Of a stretch of DNA of 64,000 nucleotides, positions 26,439-34,890 are shown one piece after another. The notes beneath the pieces were generated by a model. The model saw only the letters and a list, made by a program, of their open reading frames with translations, was not told the origin of the DNA and made no database searches. Position 1 is the first letter of the stretch, and every line of letters begins with the position of its first letter. The stretch covers positions 310,001-374,000 of the forward strand of contig NZ_LMDW01000015.1 of assembly GCF_001425205.1 (NCBI RefSeq), read 5' to 3'. This DNA is from Variovorax sp. Root411 (GTDB taxonomy: Bacteria > Pseudomonadota > Gammaproteobacteria > Burkholderiales > Burkholderiaceae_C). Position numbers and translations under genes: made by a program.

Positions 26439-26530
26439 TTAAGCAATATGCGGGCCCGAGTTATGGGGTAAGCCCTCGGTCCTCGTCTTTGGAGGCGGGA
26501 AAAGCGGCGCCACCAGGGAAGCGGAGCGCC

Positions 26531-26573
26531 AAAACGCCGGCCGCGCGCACCCGAAGATGCGCGCGGCCGGCGT
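26531..26573 (-). terminator. strong rho-independent terminator after the pirin operon
   Basis: A perfect 16-bp stem (26534-26549 with 26558-26573) and 8-base loop, followed on the minus strand by a TTTT tract. It lies 43 bases beyond the pirin stop and separates the DoxX-reductase-pirin transcript from the long operon downstream. Confidence 0.85.
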
Positions 26574-26616
26574 GGCTGGATGGGTCAGTGGTGCGCCCAG
26601 GCGCACCGATGAAGTG

Positions 26617-27474
26617 CTAGGGCAGGCGGCCTTCTGCGCGCAGCCGCGCACCGATGCCCCGGATCTCGGCCTCGCCCTGGTCGAGCGCCGCCTGGCTGGT
26701 GTGCACCGAGTAGTGGCCCATCGCCAACTCGTGCGGATGCTTCACCGCCGAACCCAGCACGAAGGCCGTATCGCCACGGGCCACGAAATCGATGGCCTCT
26801 TCGGACTCTTCGAAGACCGCGAGTTCGCCGGCGACGATCGGACCGCCCGTGCCGTCGTCCGCTTCGAGCCCGCCGGCGTTGACCGCGACCCAGCCCACCG
26901 TGTGGCCCGCGGGCGGCGTGTAGCGCCAACGCTCGCCGTCCTTCAGCTCCACGGCCAGGTAGTTCATCGACGCCGGCGCGGCAATCGCGCTCTGCGCCGC
27001 ACCGTAGCGCCCGAGCAGCACGCGCGCCGGGCCTTCCTTCGGCACCTGCGAGGGCGCGAGGTACATGCTCTGCGCCGGTGCGTTCTCTTCCGAGGCCGGC
27101 AGCGCCACCCACAGCTGGAAGCCGCGCACGCGCTCCACGCCCGGCGCGGGTGCGCCGGTGTGCCATACGCCGTTGCCGGCGCGCATCCACTCGACGCCGC
27201 CGCCGAGCAGCGTGCCTTGCTCGCCGGTCGTGTCTTCATACAGCGTGTCGCCCTCCATCAGCCAGGTCAACGTGGCGATGCCCGAGTGCGGGTGCAGCCC
27301 GAAGCCCTTGTGGCCGCCCGTGACGTCGAAGCCGAAGAGGTCGAGGAACACGAAGGGCTTGAGGAATTCGCCCAGGTCGCCGGGGCTCATCAGCCGTGTG
27401 ATGCCGCCATGGCGCGAGCCGCGCGTGCGGTAGACGATGGCGCGGGCCGGTGTTTCGACAGCGGTGGTCATCAT
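26617..27474 (-). CDS. pirin family protein with an altered metal site
   Basis: A 285-residue bicupin. The N-terminal cupin keeps the metal histidines H61 and H63 (HPHSG) and H105, but the usual GxGxxHSE block reads GNGVWHTGAP, so the glutamate ligand is replaced. Canonical pirins bind Fe with 3 His and 1 Glu, and some have quercetinase activity or act as redox co-regulators. This one may bind metal differently or not at all. The first ATG of a tandem pair is used because it overlaps the FMN reductase stop (ATGA at 27471-27474). It is the last gene of a three-gene redox operon. Confidence 0.87.
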   Translation of the reverse strand: MMTTAVETPARAIVYRTRGSRHGGITRLMSPGDLGEFLKPFVFLDLFGFDVTGGHKGFGLHPHSGIATLTWLMEGDTLYEDTTGEQGTLLGGGVEWMRAGNGVWHTGAPAPGVERVRGFQLWVALPASEENAPAQSMYLAPSQVPKEGPARVLLGRYGAAQSAIAAPASMNYLAVELKDGERWRYTPPAGHTVGWVAVNAGGLEADDGTGGPIVAGELAVFEESEEAIDFVARGDTAFVLGSAVKHPHELAMGHYSVHTSQAALDQGEAEIRGIGARLRAEGRLP

Positions 27475-28055
27475 GCGGCCTCCCTCGCGTTCTTCAGTGC
27501 CTTGGTCCACCAGGCGATGTCGTCGAGCATGGCGGTGGCGGCCTGCGCAAGGTGGGGGAAGTCGCCGAAGCTCTTGCCCTGCTGCCAGATGCCCAGGAAC
27601 TCGACCATGCCGATGTGCACGGCGTTGCGCACGGGCGCCATCTGCATCTCGACGGCCACCAGCCGCAGCTGCTCGATCGCGCGCGCCGCGCCCACCCCGC
27701 CGTAGCCCACGAAGCCGATCGGCTTGCGGATGAATTCCTTGTAGGCCCAGTCGATCGCGTTCTTCAGCACCGCGCTCGGGCCGTGGTTGTATTCGGGCGT
27801 CACGACGACAAGACCGTCGAAGGTGGCCAGCTTCGCCTGCCAGCGCTGCGCGGCCTCGTTCTTTACCGGCCCCCAGGCCGGCGCGCCCGCCTCGTTGAAG
27901 AAGGGCAGCGGATGGTCGCGCAGGTCGACCAGCTCGAAGGCGAGGTCGATGCGCTGCTTTGCGATCTCATGAATCCATTGCGCGGGCTTCTCGCCGAAGC
28001 GGCCTTCGCGGGTGGAGCCGAGGATGACGCCGATACGGGGTTGCTGCTGTGTCAT
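27471..28055 (-). CDS. NADPH-dependent FMN reductase family protein
   Basis: A 194-residue flavodoxin-fold reductase: FMN phosphate loop GSTREGRFGEKPAQW at 13-27 and the isoalloxazine loop PEYNHGPSAVLKNAIDW around 87-103, as in ArsH/YwqN/ChrR-type quinone and chromate reductases. It would reduce FMN, quinones or related electrophiles with NADPH in the cytosol. It is flanked by DoxX (31-base gap) and pirin (overlap), a set common under LysR control in stress operons. Confidence 0.9.
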   Translation of the reverse strand: MTQQQPRIGVILGSTREGRFGEKPAQWIHEIAKQRIDLAFELVDLRDHPLPFFNEAGAPAWGPVKNEAAQRWQAKLATFDGLVVVTPEYNHGPSAVLKNAIDWAYKEFIRKPIGFVGYGGVGAARAIEQLRLVAVEMQMAPVRNAVHIGMVEFLGIWQQGKSFGDFPHLAQAATAMLDDIAWWTKALKNAREAA

Positions 28056-28086
28056 GGGGTACTCCGGGAACGTTGAAGAAAAGGGG

Positions 28087-28485
28087 TCAGGCGGCCATGA
28101 CAGCCCGCCTGGACGCGGGACGCAGCCGCCAGGCTACGAAGCCCGACAGCAGCCCCAACACCACCGCCGGCGCGGGGTTGCCGCCGATCAGCACGAGGTG
28201 CATGGCCACGGCGCAGACCATGGTCGCGGCCAGCAGCAGGCCGCCGAGGAAGCCGGTCGCGGGCACCAGCAGCAGCAACGCCCCGCCGACCTCGACCAGT
28301 CCGGTCAGGTAGCGGAACCACTGGCCGAAGCCGATCGCGTCGAACACCTGGACCATCTGCTGCGCGCCGGCCAGCTTGGCGGCGCCCGCGGCGCCGAAAG
28401 CCAGCGCCAGAAGGATGCGGACGCCCCAGACGATGCGGCGCTGCACCGGGGTGGAGGAGGGAGAAGGAAGTGATGTGGAAGTCAT
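28087..28485 (-). CDS. DoxX family membrane protein
   Basis: A 132-residue protein with four predicted membrane helices (around 20-38, 55-72, 78-97 and 103-120) and the DoxX motif GAAGAAKLAGAQ. Members occur in quinol oxidase, SodA-associated and thiosulfate-related complexes, and often sit beside redox enzymes. I start at 28485 (MTSTSLPSPS), preceded by a weak site. It leads the operon DoxX-FMN reductase-pirin, divergent from the LysR gene with an 87-base gap that must contain both promoters. Confidence 0.85.
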   Translation of the reverse strand: MTSTSLPSPSSTPVQRRIVWGVRILLALAFGAAGAAKLAGAQQMVQVFDAIGFGQWFRYLTGLVEVGGALLLLVPATGFLGGLLLAATMVCAVAMHLVLIGGNPAPAVVLGLLSGFVAWRLRPASRRAVMAA

Positions 28486-28515
28486 GGGCACAAGGTTAGG
28501 CACGCACCCATTGAT

Positions 28516-28534
28516 CGACTAGACGGTAGAGTCG
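28516..28534. promoter_or_regulatory. candidate LysR-type binding site
   Basis: CGACT-N9-AGTCG lies in the 87-base divergent gap between doxX and the LysR gene. An inverted repeat in such a gap is the usual place for a LysR recognition site that controls both directions. The arms are short (5 bp), so this is tentative. Confidence 0.4.
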
Positions 28535-28572
28535 GATTGCACTCGTCCACAGCTCGAAGGAATCAACCCCTC

Positions 28573-29499
28573 ATGTTCGATCTCAACGACATCGCCTTGT
28601 TCGTGCAGGTAGTGCGCCACGGCAGCTTCGCCGAAGCGGCCCGGCGGCAGGGCCTGCCGCCGAACACGGTCAGCCGGCGCATCCAGCAGCTCGAGTCGCA
28701 GCTCGGCACGCGGCTGATGCAGCGCTCGACCCGCAAGCTGACGCTGACCAGCGCCGGGCGGGAGTTTCATGACCAGTGCGCGGGGTCGATCGACGGGCTG
28801 GTAGCGGCCGGGCAGGCGCTGGTCGCCGGAGGGCAGGAGCCCAGCGGCCTCGTGCGCGTGGCCGCGCCGGCGGATTTCTTCGATTTCTTCCCGATGGAAT
28901 GGGTGTCGGACTTTCTGGCCGCGCATCCGCTGGTCAAGCTCGACTTCGTGCTCAGCGACGCGAGCGCAGACCTCATCGCGGAACAGATCGACGTGGCCTT
29001 CCGGGGCGGCGTGCTGCGCGATTCGGGCTACATCGGCCGGCGGCTGGCAACGCGCAACGGCGGCCTGCTGGCAAGTCCCGACTACATCGCGCGGCGCGGC
29101 GAGCCCCGGAACCTGCAGGACCTCGCGAACCATGACTGCGTGACACCGCCACACGCAACCGGCACCACCACCTGGCGCCTTGCAGGCCCCGATGGGGTCG
29201 AAGAAGAAGTGCAGGTCACCGGGCGATTCACCGGCAATACGGCGCAGGCACTGCGCAAGGCGGCGCTGGCCGGGCTGGGCATCGCGCAGCTGCCGCCGGC
29301 GATGGCGACGCGCGACGAACAGGAAGGACGGCTGGTGCGTGTGCTGCCGCAGTACCGGTACACCGGCCGAGGGCTCAGTGTGGTGTACCCGAGCCGCAAG
29401 CACCTGCCGCTGGCGGTGTCGGCGTTCATCGACCTGGTGATCGGCAAGCTCGACCAGATCGACGTGCTGCAGGAGCCTCCGCCTCCGCCGAAGGCCTGA
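28573..29499 (+). CDS. LysR-family transcriptional regulator
   Basis: A 308-residue regulator: helix-turn-helix at about 1-60 (FVQVVRHGSFAEAARRQGLPPNTVSRRIQQLE) is split here only for description, and a periplasmic-binding-like effector domain covers about 88-295. It belongs to the large CrgA/DsdC-like group that acts on divergent redox operons. I start at the ATG at 28573, which has an AAGGA ribosome site 13 bases upstream. It is divergent from the doxX-FMN reductase-pirin operon and almost certainly regulates it in response to an electrophile or oxidant. The C-terminus is a proline-rich tail (EPPPPPKA). Confidence 0.9.
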   Translation: MFDLNDIALFVQVVRHGSFAEAARRQGLPPNTVSRRIQQLESQLGTRLMQRSTRKLTLTSAGREFHDQCAGSIDGLVAAGQALVAGGQEPSGLVRVAAPADFFDFFPMEWVSDFLAAHPLVKLDFVLSDASADLIAEQIDVAFRGGVLRDSGYIGRRLATRNGGLLASPDYIARRGEPRNLQDLANHDCVTPPHATGTTTWRLAGPDGVEEEVQVTGRFTGNTAQALRKAALAGLGIAQLPPAMATRDEQEGRLVRVLPQYRYTGRGLSVVYPSRKHLPLAVSAFIDLVIGKLDQIDVLQEPPPPPKA

Positions 29500-29539
29500 G
29501 CGCCGGCGCCTTTTTCGTTTCCACTGAAAATGCCACCCC

Positions 29540-30016
29540 ATGAAAATCGAAAAAGACACCGTCGTCACCATCAAGTACAAGGTCTCCGACGCCCAGGGCA
29601 AGCTCATCGAAGCCAGCCCCGAGCCCATGGCCTACCTGCATGGCGGGTACGAGAACACGCTGCCGAAGATCGAGGAAGCGCTCGATGGCAAGGAAATGGG
29701 CTACCAGACCGTGCTGAACCTCTCGCCCGAAGACGCCTTCGGCCAGCGCGACGAAACGCTGGTGCGCAGCATTCCCAAGACCGACTTTCCGCCGGGCGTG
29801 AAAGTGGGCGGGCAACTGCAGGGCCGGCTCGACGATGGGCGCGAGCATGTCTTCACGGTCACCAAGATCAAGGGCCCGGTCGTGCTGCTCGACGGCAACC
29901 ATCCGTGGGCCGGCAAAGCGCTTAAGTTCAGCCTGCAGGTGACGGAGGTGCGCGCGGCGCTGCCGGTGGAAATCGAGCACCGGCATGTGCATGGGGCGCA
30001 CGGGCACCATCACTGA
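29540..30016 (+). CDS. slyD: FKBP-type peptidyl-prolyl isomerase, SlyD-like
   Basis: A 158-residue cytosolic foldase. The FKBP domain is split by an IF chaperone insert at about 70-125, and the protein ends in a histidine-rich tail (HRHVHGAHGHHH, 147-158) that can bind nickel or other metals. SlyD assists folding and hydrogenase or urease metal delivery. The tail is shorter and lacks the cysteines of E. coli SlyD, so nickel storage is probably reduced. It follows the LysR gene by 40 bases and converges on the CYTH-CHAD gene. Confidence 0.9.
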   Translation: MKIEKDTVVTIKYKVSDAQGKLIEASPEPMAYLHGGYENTLPKIEEALDGKEMGYQTVLNLSPEDAFGQRDETLVRSIPKTDFPPGVKVGGQLQGRLDDGREHVFTVTKIKGPVVLLDGNHPWAGKALKFSLQVTEVRAALPVEIEHRHVHGAHGHHH

Positions 30017-30040
30017 ACGACAGGCCCCCGGCCGTTCAGT

Positions 30041-31588
30041 TCAGCTCTTCTTCCAGAACCGCTGCGCATCCCCGATCTTCTCCAGCGCCTTGCGGCAGGC
30101 CCTTGCGCCGTCCGCATGGCGCGCGGAGAACCAACCCACCGCAAACCACGCACGCGCATCGCGCGCGGCGGCTTCGCGATACAGCGCGAGCGCGACGGCC
30201 TCGTCGTTGAATTCGCCCAGCGCGTCCTGTGCGGGGCGCAGGGCTTTCAGGTAGCGGCTGGCGGTGCCGCCGTCTTCCTTTTCATCGAACAGCGGCGCCA
30301 CGAACTCGGCGAGGTAGCGCAAGCGCTTGAGGCGCTTGCGTACGCGGTGCTGGCTTTCGGTGTCGAGCGACTCGAAGCGCTTGCCGTCGCGCCGCACCTG
30401 TTTGTGCAGGTGCTGCAGGTGTGCACGCAGCAGGCGGAGGGCTGCATCGGCGTCGATCGGTGCGGATTCCGATGATGCTTCCGCGGGCTTCGCGGCAGTA
30501 AAGCCGATCAGCGAAACGAGCACGTTCTGGAATGCCGGGGCGCGCACGACGTCGCCGGGCGAGGGGGTGTGGGCTGCCGTGTCGTCGCCGGCCAGCGGGT
30601 CGAGATCCGGCGCGCCGGCCTCGCTCAATCGGGGCTGCGCGAGCTTCACGACCTGTTCGCGGTCGCGCAATGCCCCGAGCGCGCGGAAGGCGTCGACCAG
30701 CGGCGGCTCCCAATTGGCCGCGTCGAACAGGTCCGAAGCCGTGTCGAGCCCAGCCAGTTCGCGCAGCGCCGTGCGCAGCCGGCGGATGCCGATGCGCAAC
30801 TGGTGGATCTGCTCTTCGTCCGCGCTGCCCGCTGCGATCTCGCTGGCATTGGGCAGCATCTGCGCCAGGCACGATGCCACCACGGCCTGTTGAATGCCCC
30901 GCCCGTCGGGGTGCTGCGCGCTGAATCGCGGGGCTTCGGCCTTCACCGCCTCCACGGTCTCCTGCGCCGCCAGCAAGCGCGCCCCGCGCTCCGCCTTGGA
31001 CACCGTGCTGAACCACAGTCCATGCTGCTGCGACCAGCGCCGCGCGAGCGACACGAGGCCCTGCACGTCGCCGCGCTTCAGTTCGAGCTCCAACTCGCAC
31101 ACCGGCGATTCGCGCTGCCCGGGCGTGCCGGCGTGCGCGACGACCTTGCCGACGTCGAGTGCCATTTCCACCACCGCGCCATCGGGCCCCGCAACGCGCA
31201 CGTCGCGCGTGAGCCGCACGATGTCGGTCGATTGCCGCTCGACCAGCGGCGCGCCACCGCCGTCGGCCAGCAGCTTCGCGAGCCGGTCACCCACGGGCGT
31301 GCCCTGGTGGCGCTGCGGATCGATCTGCGGCGCCGCGCCCGCCGCGCCCAGGTCGACGTTGTGCTCCAGGCGGTGCAGGGCGTTGTCGCCGGCGGCCTTC
31401 ACCGTCTGCACCCAGCGCGGTCCCTCCTTGCGCAGCCGCAGCACCATGCCGTGGGCGGCCAGCCGCTGGTCGGCGGTGTCGAAATAGCGGGCCTGCAGGC
31501 GGGTGCGCACGACGGCGCCGCGCTTCAGGGCGGCTTCGACGGCTTTCAGGCGGCCGGGGGGAATGCAGAACTTGAACTCGATTTCCAT
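30041..31588 (-). CDS. CYTH-CHAD domain protein, probable inorganic triphosphatase
   Basis: A 515-residue protein. The N-terminal CYTH domain (1-205) starts with the signature E2-x-E4-x-K6 (EIEFKF), and further acidic/basic tunnel residues such as ELELELK follow near residue 167. The C-terminal CHAD helical domain (about 225-510) is rich in conserved His and Arg (HQLRIGIRRLRTALRE near 264; HRVRKRLKRLRYLAEF near 430) and binds polyphosphate. The pairing is that of E. coli YgiF, a triphosphatase, and CHAD can tether it to polyphosphate granules. I start at 31588, as the frame upstream is not family-like. Confidence 0.9.
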   Translation of the reverse strand: MEIEFKFCIPPGRLKAVEAALKRGAVVRTRLQARYFDTADQRLAAHGMVLRLRKEGPRWVQTVKAAGDNALHRLEHNVDLGAAGAAPQIDPQRHQGTPVGDRLAKLLADGGGAPLVERQSTDIVRLTRDVRVAGPDGAVVEMALDVGKVVAHAGTPGQRESPVCELELELKRGDVQGLVSLARRWSQQHGLWFSTVSKAERGARLLAAQETVEAVKAEAPRFSAQHPDGRGIQQAVVASCLAQMLPNASEIAAGSADEEQIHQLRIGIRRLRTALRELAGLDTASDLFDAANWEPPLVDAFRALGALRDREQVVKLAQPRLSEAGAPDLDPLAGDDTAAHTPSPGDVVRAPAFQNVLVSLIGFTAAKPAEASSESAPIDADAALRLLRAHLQHLHKQVRRDGKRFESLDTESQHRVRKRLKRLRYLAEFVAPLFDEKEDGGTASRYLKALRPAQDALGEFNDEAVALALYREAAARDARAWFAVGWFSARHADGARACRKALEKIGDAQRFWKKS

Positions 31589-31671
31589 GAAGCCATGATG
31601 CTCCGCCTTTTTCGCTCCCCGCAGTGGCTCGCAGTGCGCCCGATCCGCTCGATCGAAAGAAGATGTGGACA

Positions 31672-31704
31672 CCGTCCATTTTCTTTGATATCTTTTGTGG
31701 ACGG
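31672..31704. promoter_or_regulatory. inverted repeat in the divergent gap before the VOC gene
   Basis: CCGTCCA (31672-31678) and TGGACGG (31698-31704) flank a T-rich 19-base spacer containing GATATC. It sits between the CYTH-CHAD gene and the VOC gene, whose 175-base gap otherwise shows nothing clear. It could be an operator; no regulator is obvious. Confidence 0.35.
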
Positions 31705-31763
31705 CGTACACAAATATGCCGGCAAGCAGCCAATCCAACCCTTCATCGACACAGGAAAACACC

Positions 31764-32186
31764 ATGGCCAACAAGCAGATCTTCGTGAACCTCCCCGTCA
31801 AGAACCTGGAGAAGTCCAAGGCTTTCTTCGCCGCGCTGGGCTACACCTTCAACGAACAGTTCACCGATGCGAATGCGGCGTGCATGGTGATCCAGAAAGA
31901 CAGCATCCACGCCATGCTGCTGGTCGAGGACTTCTTCAAGACCTTCACGACCAAGAGCCTCACCGACACCAGCAAGAGCACCGAGGTGCTGCTGTGCCTG
32001 TCGTGCGAGAGCCGCGCCGAGGTCGACGCCATGGTCGCCAAGGCGGTGGCCGCCGGCGGCACGGTGCCGCGCGAGCCGCAGGACTACGGCTTCATGTACG
32101 GCCACGGCTTCCAGGACATCGACGGCCACCTCTGGGAGCTGATGTACATGGACCCGAACGCCGCCGTGACGCATCAGAACCCCTGA
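31764..32186 (+). CDS. VOC superfamily (glyoxalase/bleomycin-resistance-like) protein
   Basis: A 140-residue protein with two beta-alpha-beta-beta-beta modules (about 4-60 and 72-133). It carries the phrase FVNLPVKNLEKSKAFFAALG common to PhnB/YaeR-like uncharacterised VOC proteins, and the C-terminal metal-site segment GHLWELMYMD. The C-terminal glutamate E130 and the histidine H127 fit a metal site. The substrate is unknown. It has a purine-rich site (ACAGGAAAAC) before the ATG at 31764. It lies upstream of a pirin on the same strand with a 128-base gap. Confidence 0.86.
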   Translation: MANKQIFVNLPVKNLEKSKAFFAALGYTFNEQFTDANAACMVIQKDSIHAMLLVEDFFKTFTTKSLTDTSKSTEVLLCLSCESRAEVDAMVAKAVAAGGTVPREPQDYGFMYGHGFQDIDGHLWELMYMDPNAAVTHQNP

Positions 32187-32314
32187 TGCCGATCGTTCCA
32201 TACGCGCTCTTCACTGTTGCAGGGAAGGCGTCTACCGGAAGGCGGCGGCGGCCCGATATTCCAGGCACCGGCACGGCATCATCGGCCGAGCCTCACCTGG
32301 AAAGGAACAACCGC

Positions 32315-33382
32315 ATGTCCGACAACAACAACGAGCGCAACAGCCCCATCGTGAAGGTCGCACCCCTCGGTTTCCCGTGGCAGACGATCGACCCGTTCCT
32401 GTTCTGCGTGTACCACGACGACGCCTACCCGAAGGCCAACGGCCGCATGGGCCCCGAGGCCTCGCTGGCCGGCCGCCAGATCGGCCAGGACTTCAGCCGC
32501 AAGGACGGCTGGAGCATGTACCACGGCGACACGGTGCCGGGCTTTCCCTCGCACCCGCACCGCGGCTTCGAGACCGTGACCATCGTGCGCAAGGGGCTGG
32601 TCGACCATTCCGATTCGCTGGGCGCCACCGCGCGCTTCGGCGGCGGCGACGTGCAGTGGCTCACGGCCGGCAAGGGCATCGTGCATTCGGAGATGTTCCC
32701 GCTGCTCGACAACGGCGCGGCCAATCCGCTCGAGCTGTTCCAGATCTGGCTCAACCTGCCCGCGAAGAACAAGATGGCCGAGCCGCACTTCACGATGTTC
32801 TGGTCGGAGGCCATTCCGCGCTTCGCATCCGATGACGCGAAGGGCGGGCGCACCGAGGTCGCGGTGATCGCAGGCCGCCTCGGCGATGCAGCGGACGGCC
32901 AGGAGCCGATCCACCCGCTTTCGCCGCCACCCGATTCATGGGCCGCGCAGGCCGGTGCCGACGTGGCGATCTGGACGCTGAAGATGACGCCCGGCGCGCA
33001 ATGGACGCTGCCGGCCGCCACGGGCGAGGGCACGCGACGGATGCTCTATTTCTTCAAGGGCGCGATGGCGTACATCGCCGGCCAGCGCATCGAAGGCCCG
33101 GCCGCCGTCGAGCTGCGCGCGGATGCCGCGGTCGAGCTGGTCAACGGCGACGACGAAGCCAGCGAATTCCTCGTGCTGCAGGGCCGCCCGATCGCAGAGC
33201 CGGTGGCGCAGTACGGCCCCTTCGTGATGAACACGCAGGCCGAGATCAGCCAGACCATGGCCGACTACCGGCGCACGCAGTTCGGCGGCTGGCCGTGGAA
33301 CGACCCGGCGCCGGTGCACGGCCGCGAGGCTGCGCGCTTTGCGCTCCATCCGGACGGCCGCAAGGAAACGCCCGCAGGCTGA
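32315..33382 (+). CDS. pirin family protein with intact metal site
   Basis: A 355-residue bicupin with the four canonical iron ligands H80, H82 (HPHRG), H124 and E126 (HSEMF). It is longer than human pirin (about 290) because of a mid-protein insertion around 190-215. The C-terminal cupin carries the pirin_C phrase ELFQIWLNLPAKNK upstream and a redundant fold after 230. Function may be quercetinase-like dioxygenase or a redox sensor. A clear AAAGGAA ribosome site precedes the ATG at 32315. It contrasts with the pirin at 26617-27474, whose glutamate ligand is missing. Confidence 0.88.
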   Translation: MSDNNNERNSPIVKVAPLGFPWQTIDPFLFCVYHDDAYPKANGRMGPEASLAGRQIGQDFSRKDGWSMYHGDTVPGFPSHPHRGFETVTIVRKGLVDHSDSLGATARFGGGDVQWLTAGKGIVHSEMFPLLDNGAANPLELFQIWLNLPAKNKMAEPHFTMFWSEAIPRFASDDAKGGRTEVAVIAGRLGDAADGQEPIHPLSPPPDSWAAQAGADVAIWTLKMTPGAQWTLPAATGEGTRRMLYFFKGAMAYIAGQRIEGPAAVELRADAAVELVNGDDEASEFLVLQGRPIAEPVAQYGPFVMNTQAEISQTMADYRRTQFGGWPWNDPAPVHGREAARFALHPDGRKETPAG

Positions 33383-33404
33383 CCGGAGAGGATGAGGCGG
33401 GCGA

Positions 33405-33695
33405 TCAGAATTTTTTCAGGGCTTCCATGCCGGGAGCAGTCATGCTCGGCACGAACTCGGTCACGTCCACCCGCGCGACGCCGCCCTGCACGAACGGGTC
33501 GCGCGCCAGCACCGATTCGAGCCCCTCGCGGTCGCCCGAACGCGCGAGGATCACGCCGCCCGTACGCGGCACCTGCCGCCCCGACGCCACGAACAATCCG
33601 CTTTCGTAGTGCTTCTTGAGCCAGGTCATGTGCGGGTCCATCAGCGCATCGACCTCTTCGAGGGGGCGGGTGTAGGTGAGGGTGACGATGAACAT
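33405..33695 (-). CDS. YciI-like protein
   Basis: A 96-residue ferredoxin-like-fold protein (MFIVTLTYTRPLEEVDALMDPHMTW... reads as the family N-terminus; written here in part). The conserved His/Asp pair lies at DPHMTW (D20, H22). YciI proteins are related to muconolactone isomerases and chlorohydroquinone-type enzymes, but most have no known function. It converges on the pirin gene with a 22-base gap. Confidence 0.85.
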   Translation of the reverse strand: MFIVTLTYTRPLEEVDALMDPHMTWLKKHYESGLFVASGRQVPRTGGVILARSGDREGLESVLARDPFVQGGVARVDVTEFVPSMTAPGMEALKKF

Positions 33696-33815
33696 GGGCA
33701 GGACGGCGGCGATGAATTCGAAGGCCCCGATCCTATGGCCTGCGCACGGTGCCGGCGCCGCCGGTGTGTGTCTTGCAGGTAACGAACCGCTTCTTGCGGC
33801 CGCCCGCCCCGCGGC

Positions 33816-34823
33816 CTACTCGATCGTCACGCCGCCTTCTTTCACCAGCTTCCCGAATTTGGCGGTTTCTTCGCGGATCTGCCGCGCCATCTCTTCCTGC
33901 GTGCCGCCCAGCGGCTCGGCGCCGATGGCCTGCATGCGCTGAGCGAAGTCGGGCGATTTGATGATCTTCACCATCTCGGTGTTGAGCCGCGCAACGATCT
34001 CCTTCGGCGTGGCTGCCGGCGCGAGCACGCCGAACCAGGTGCCGATGTCGAAGCCCTTGAGCCCCGCCTCTTCCAGCGTCGGCACGTCGGGCAGCACCGA
34101 CGAGCGGCGCGCGGTGGTCACGGCCAGCGCGCGCAGCTTGCCGCCCTTGATGTGCTGCAGCACCGGCGTGATGGTGTCGAAGGACATGGCCACCTGCCCG
34201 CCGAGCAGGTCGGTGGTGAGCGGGCCGCTGCCCTTGTACGGCACGTGCAGCAGCGAGGTGCCCGTGCTGGCCTGAAACTGCGTGCCGATCAGGTGCTGCG
34301 CCGTGCCGTTGCCGTTGGAGCCGTAGGCCAGCTTGCCGGGCGCGGCCTTGGCGAGCGCAACCAGCTCGGCCACGTTCTTCGCGGGCGTATTGGCCGCGTT
34401 GATGACCAGCACGTTGGGCACCATGGCCACCACGGTGATCGGCGCCAGGTCTTTCTGGAAATCGTAGGGCAGCTTCTTGTAGACGCTGGTGGCGATGGTG
34501 TGGTGCACCGCGCCCATCAGCAGGGTGTAGCCATCGGGCTTGGCCTTGGCGACGTAATCGGCGCCGAGTGTGGCGCCCGCGCCGGGCCTGCTCTCGACCA
34601 CGACAGGCTGGCCGAACGACTGCGACAGCTTTTCGGCCAGCGCACGGGCCAGCACATCGGTGGTGCCGCCGGCCGGGAAGGGCACGACGAGGCTGATGGG
34701 CCGCGTGGGCCAGGCGGCCGGCTGCGCGAAGGCCAGTGCGGCAGCGCCGAGGCCGAGCGCCATGGCGCCGGCCTGCAGCACGGTGCGCCGGCCCTGGATG
34801 AAAGGAAAAGAAGAAGCGGTCAT
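33816..34823 (-). CDS. Bug/TctC-family substrate-binding protein, tartrate-linked
   Basis: A 335-residue periplasmic receptor with a Tat-like signal (QGRRTVLQAGAMALG, cleavage near FAQ-PA) and the Bug signatures ISLVVPFPAGGTTDVLAR and ESRPGAGATLGADYV. The ATG at 34823 has a weak purine site (ACCATGAC... context is not strong). It lies 67 bases downstream of a tartrate-dehydrogenase-type gene on the same strand, so a dicarboxylate such as tartrate is the likely ligand. No TctA/TctB genes are nearby. It belongs to the same family as the protein at 10708-11706 but is clearly a different member. Confidence 0.87.
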   Translation of the reverse strand: MTASSFPFIQGRRTVLQAGAMALGLGAAALAFAQPAAWPTRPISLVVPFPAGGTTDVLARALAEKLSQSFGQPVVVESRPGAGATLGADYVAKAKPDGYTLLMGAVHHTIATSVYKKLPYDFQKDLAPITVVAMVPNVLVINAANTPAKNVAELVALAKAAPGKLAYGSNGNGTAQHLIGTQFQASTGTSLLHVPYKGSGPLTTDLLGGQVAMSFDTITPVLQHIKGGKLRALAVTTARRSSVLPDVPTLEEAGLKGFDIGTWFGVLAPAATPKEIVARLNTEMVKIIKSPDFAQRMQAIGAEPLGGTQEEMARQIREETAKFGKLVKEGGVTIE

Positions 34824-34890
34824 GGTCTTGTCTCTGGCTCGTTGTTGTCGTGCCTGCGTGCATCGAGGCACGCTGCGGCGCGGCCTGGGT

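Noticed and set aside
29500-29520. GC palindrome and T-tract after the LysR gene as a terminator
   Set aside because: The palindrome GCGCCGGCGC leaves no loop, so hairpin formation is poor; not called.
30569-33382. Very long open frame of 937 codons across the CYTH-CHAD gene and the pirin
   Set aside because: It runs antiparallel to the CYTH-CHAD gene and only its last 355 codons (from 32315) resemble a protein; long open frames on the non-coding strand are expected in GC-rich DNA.
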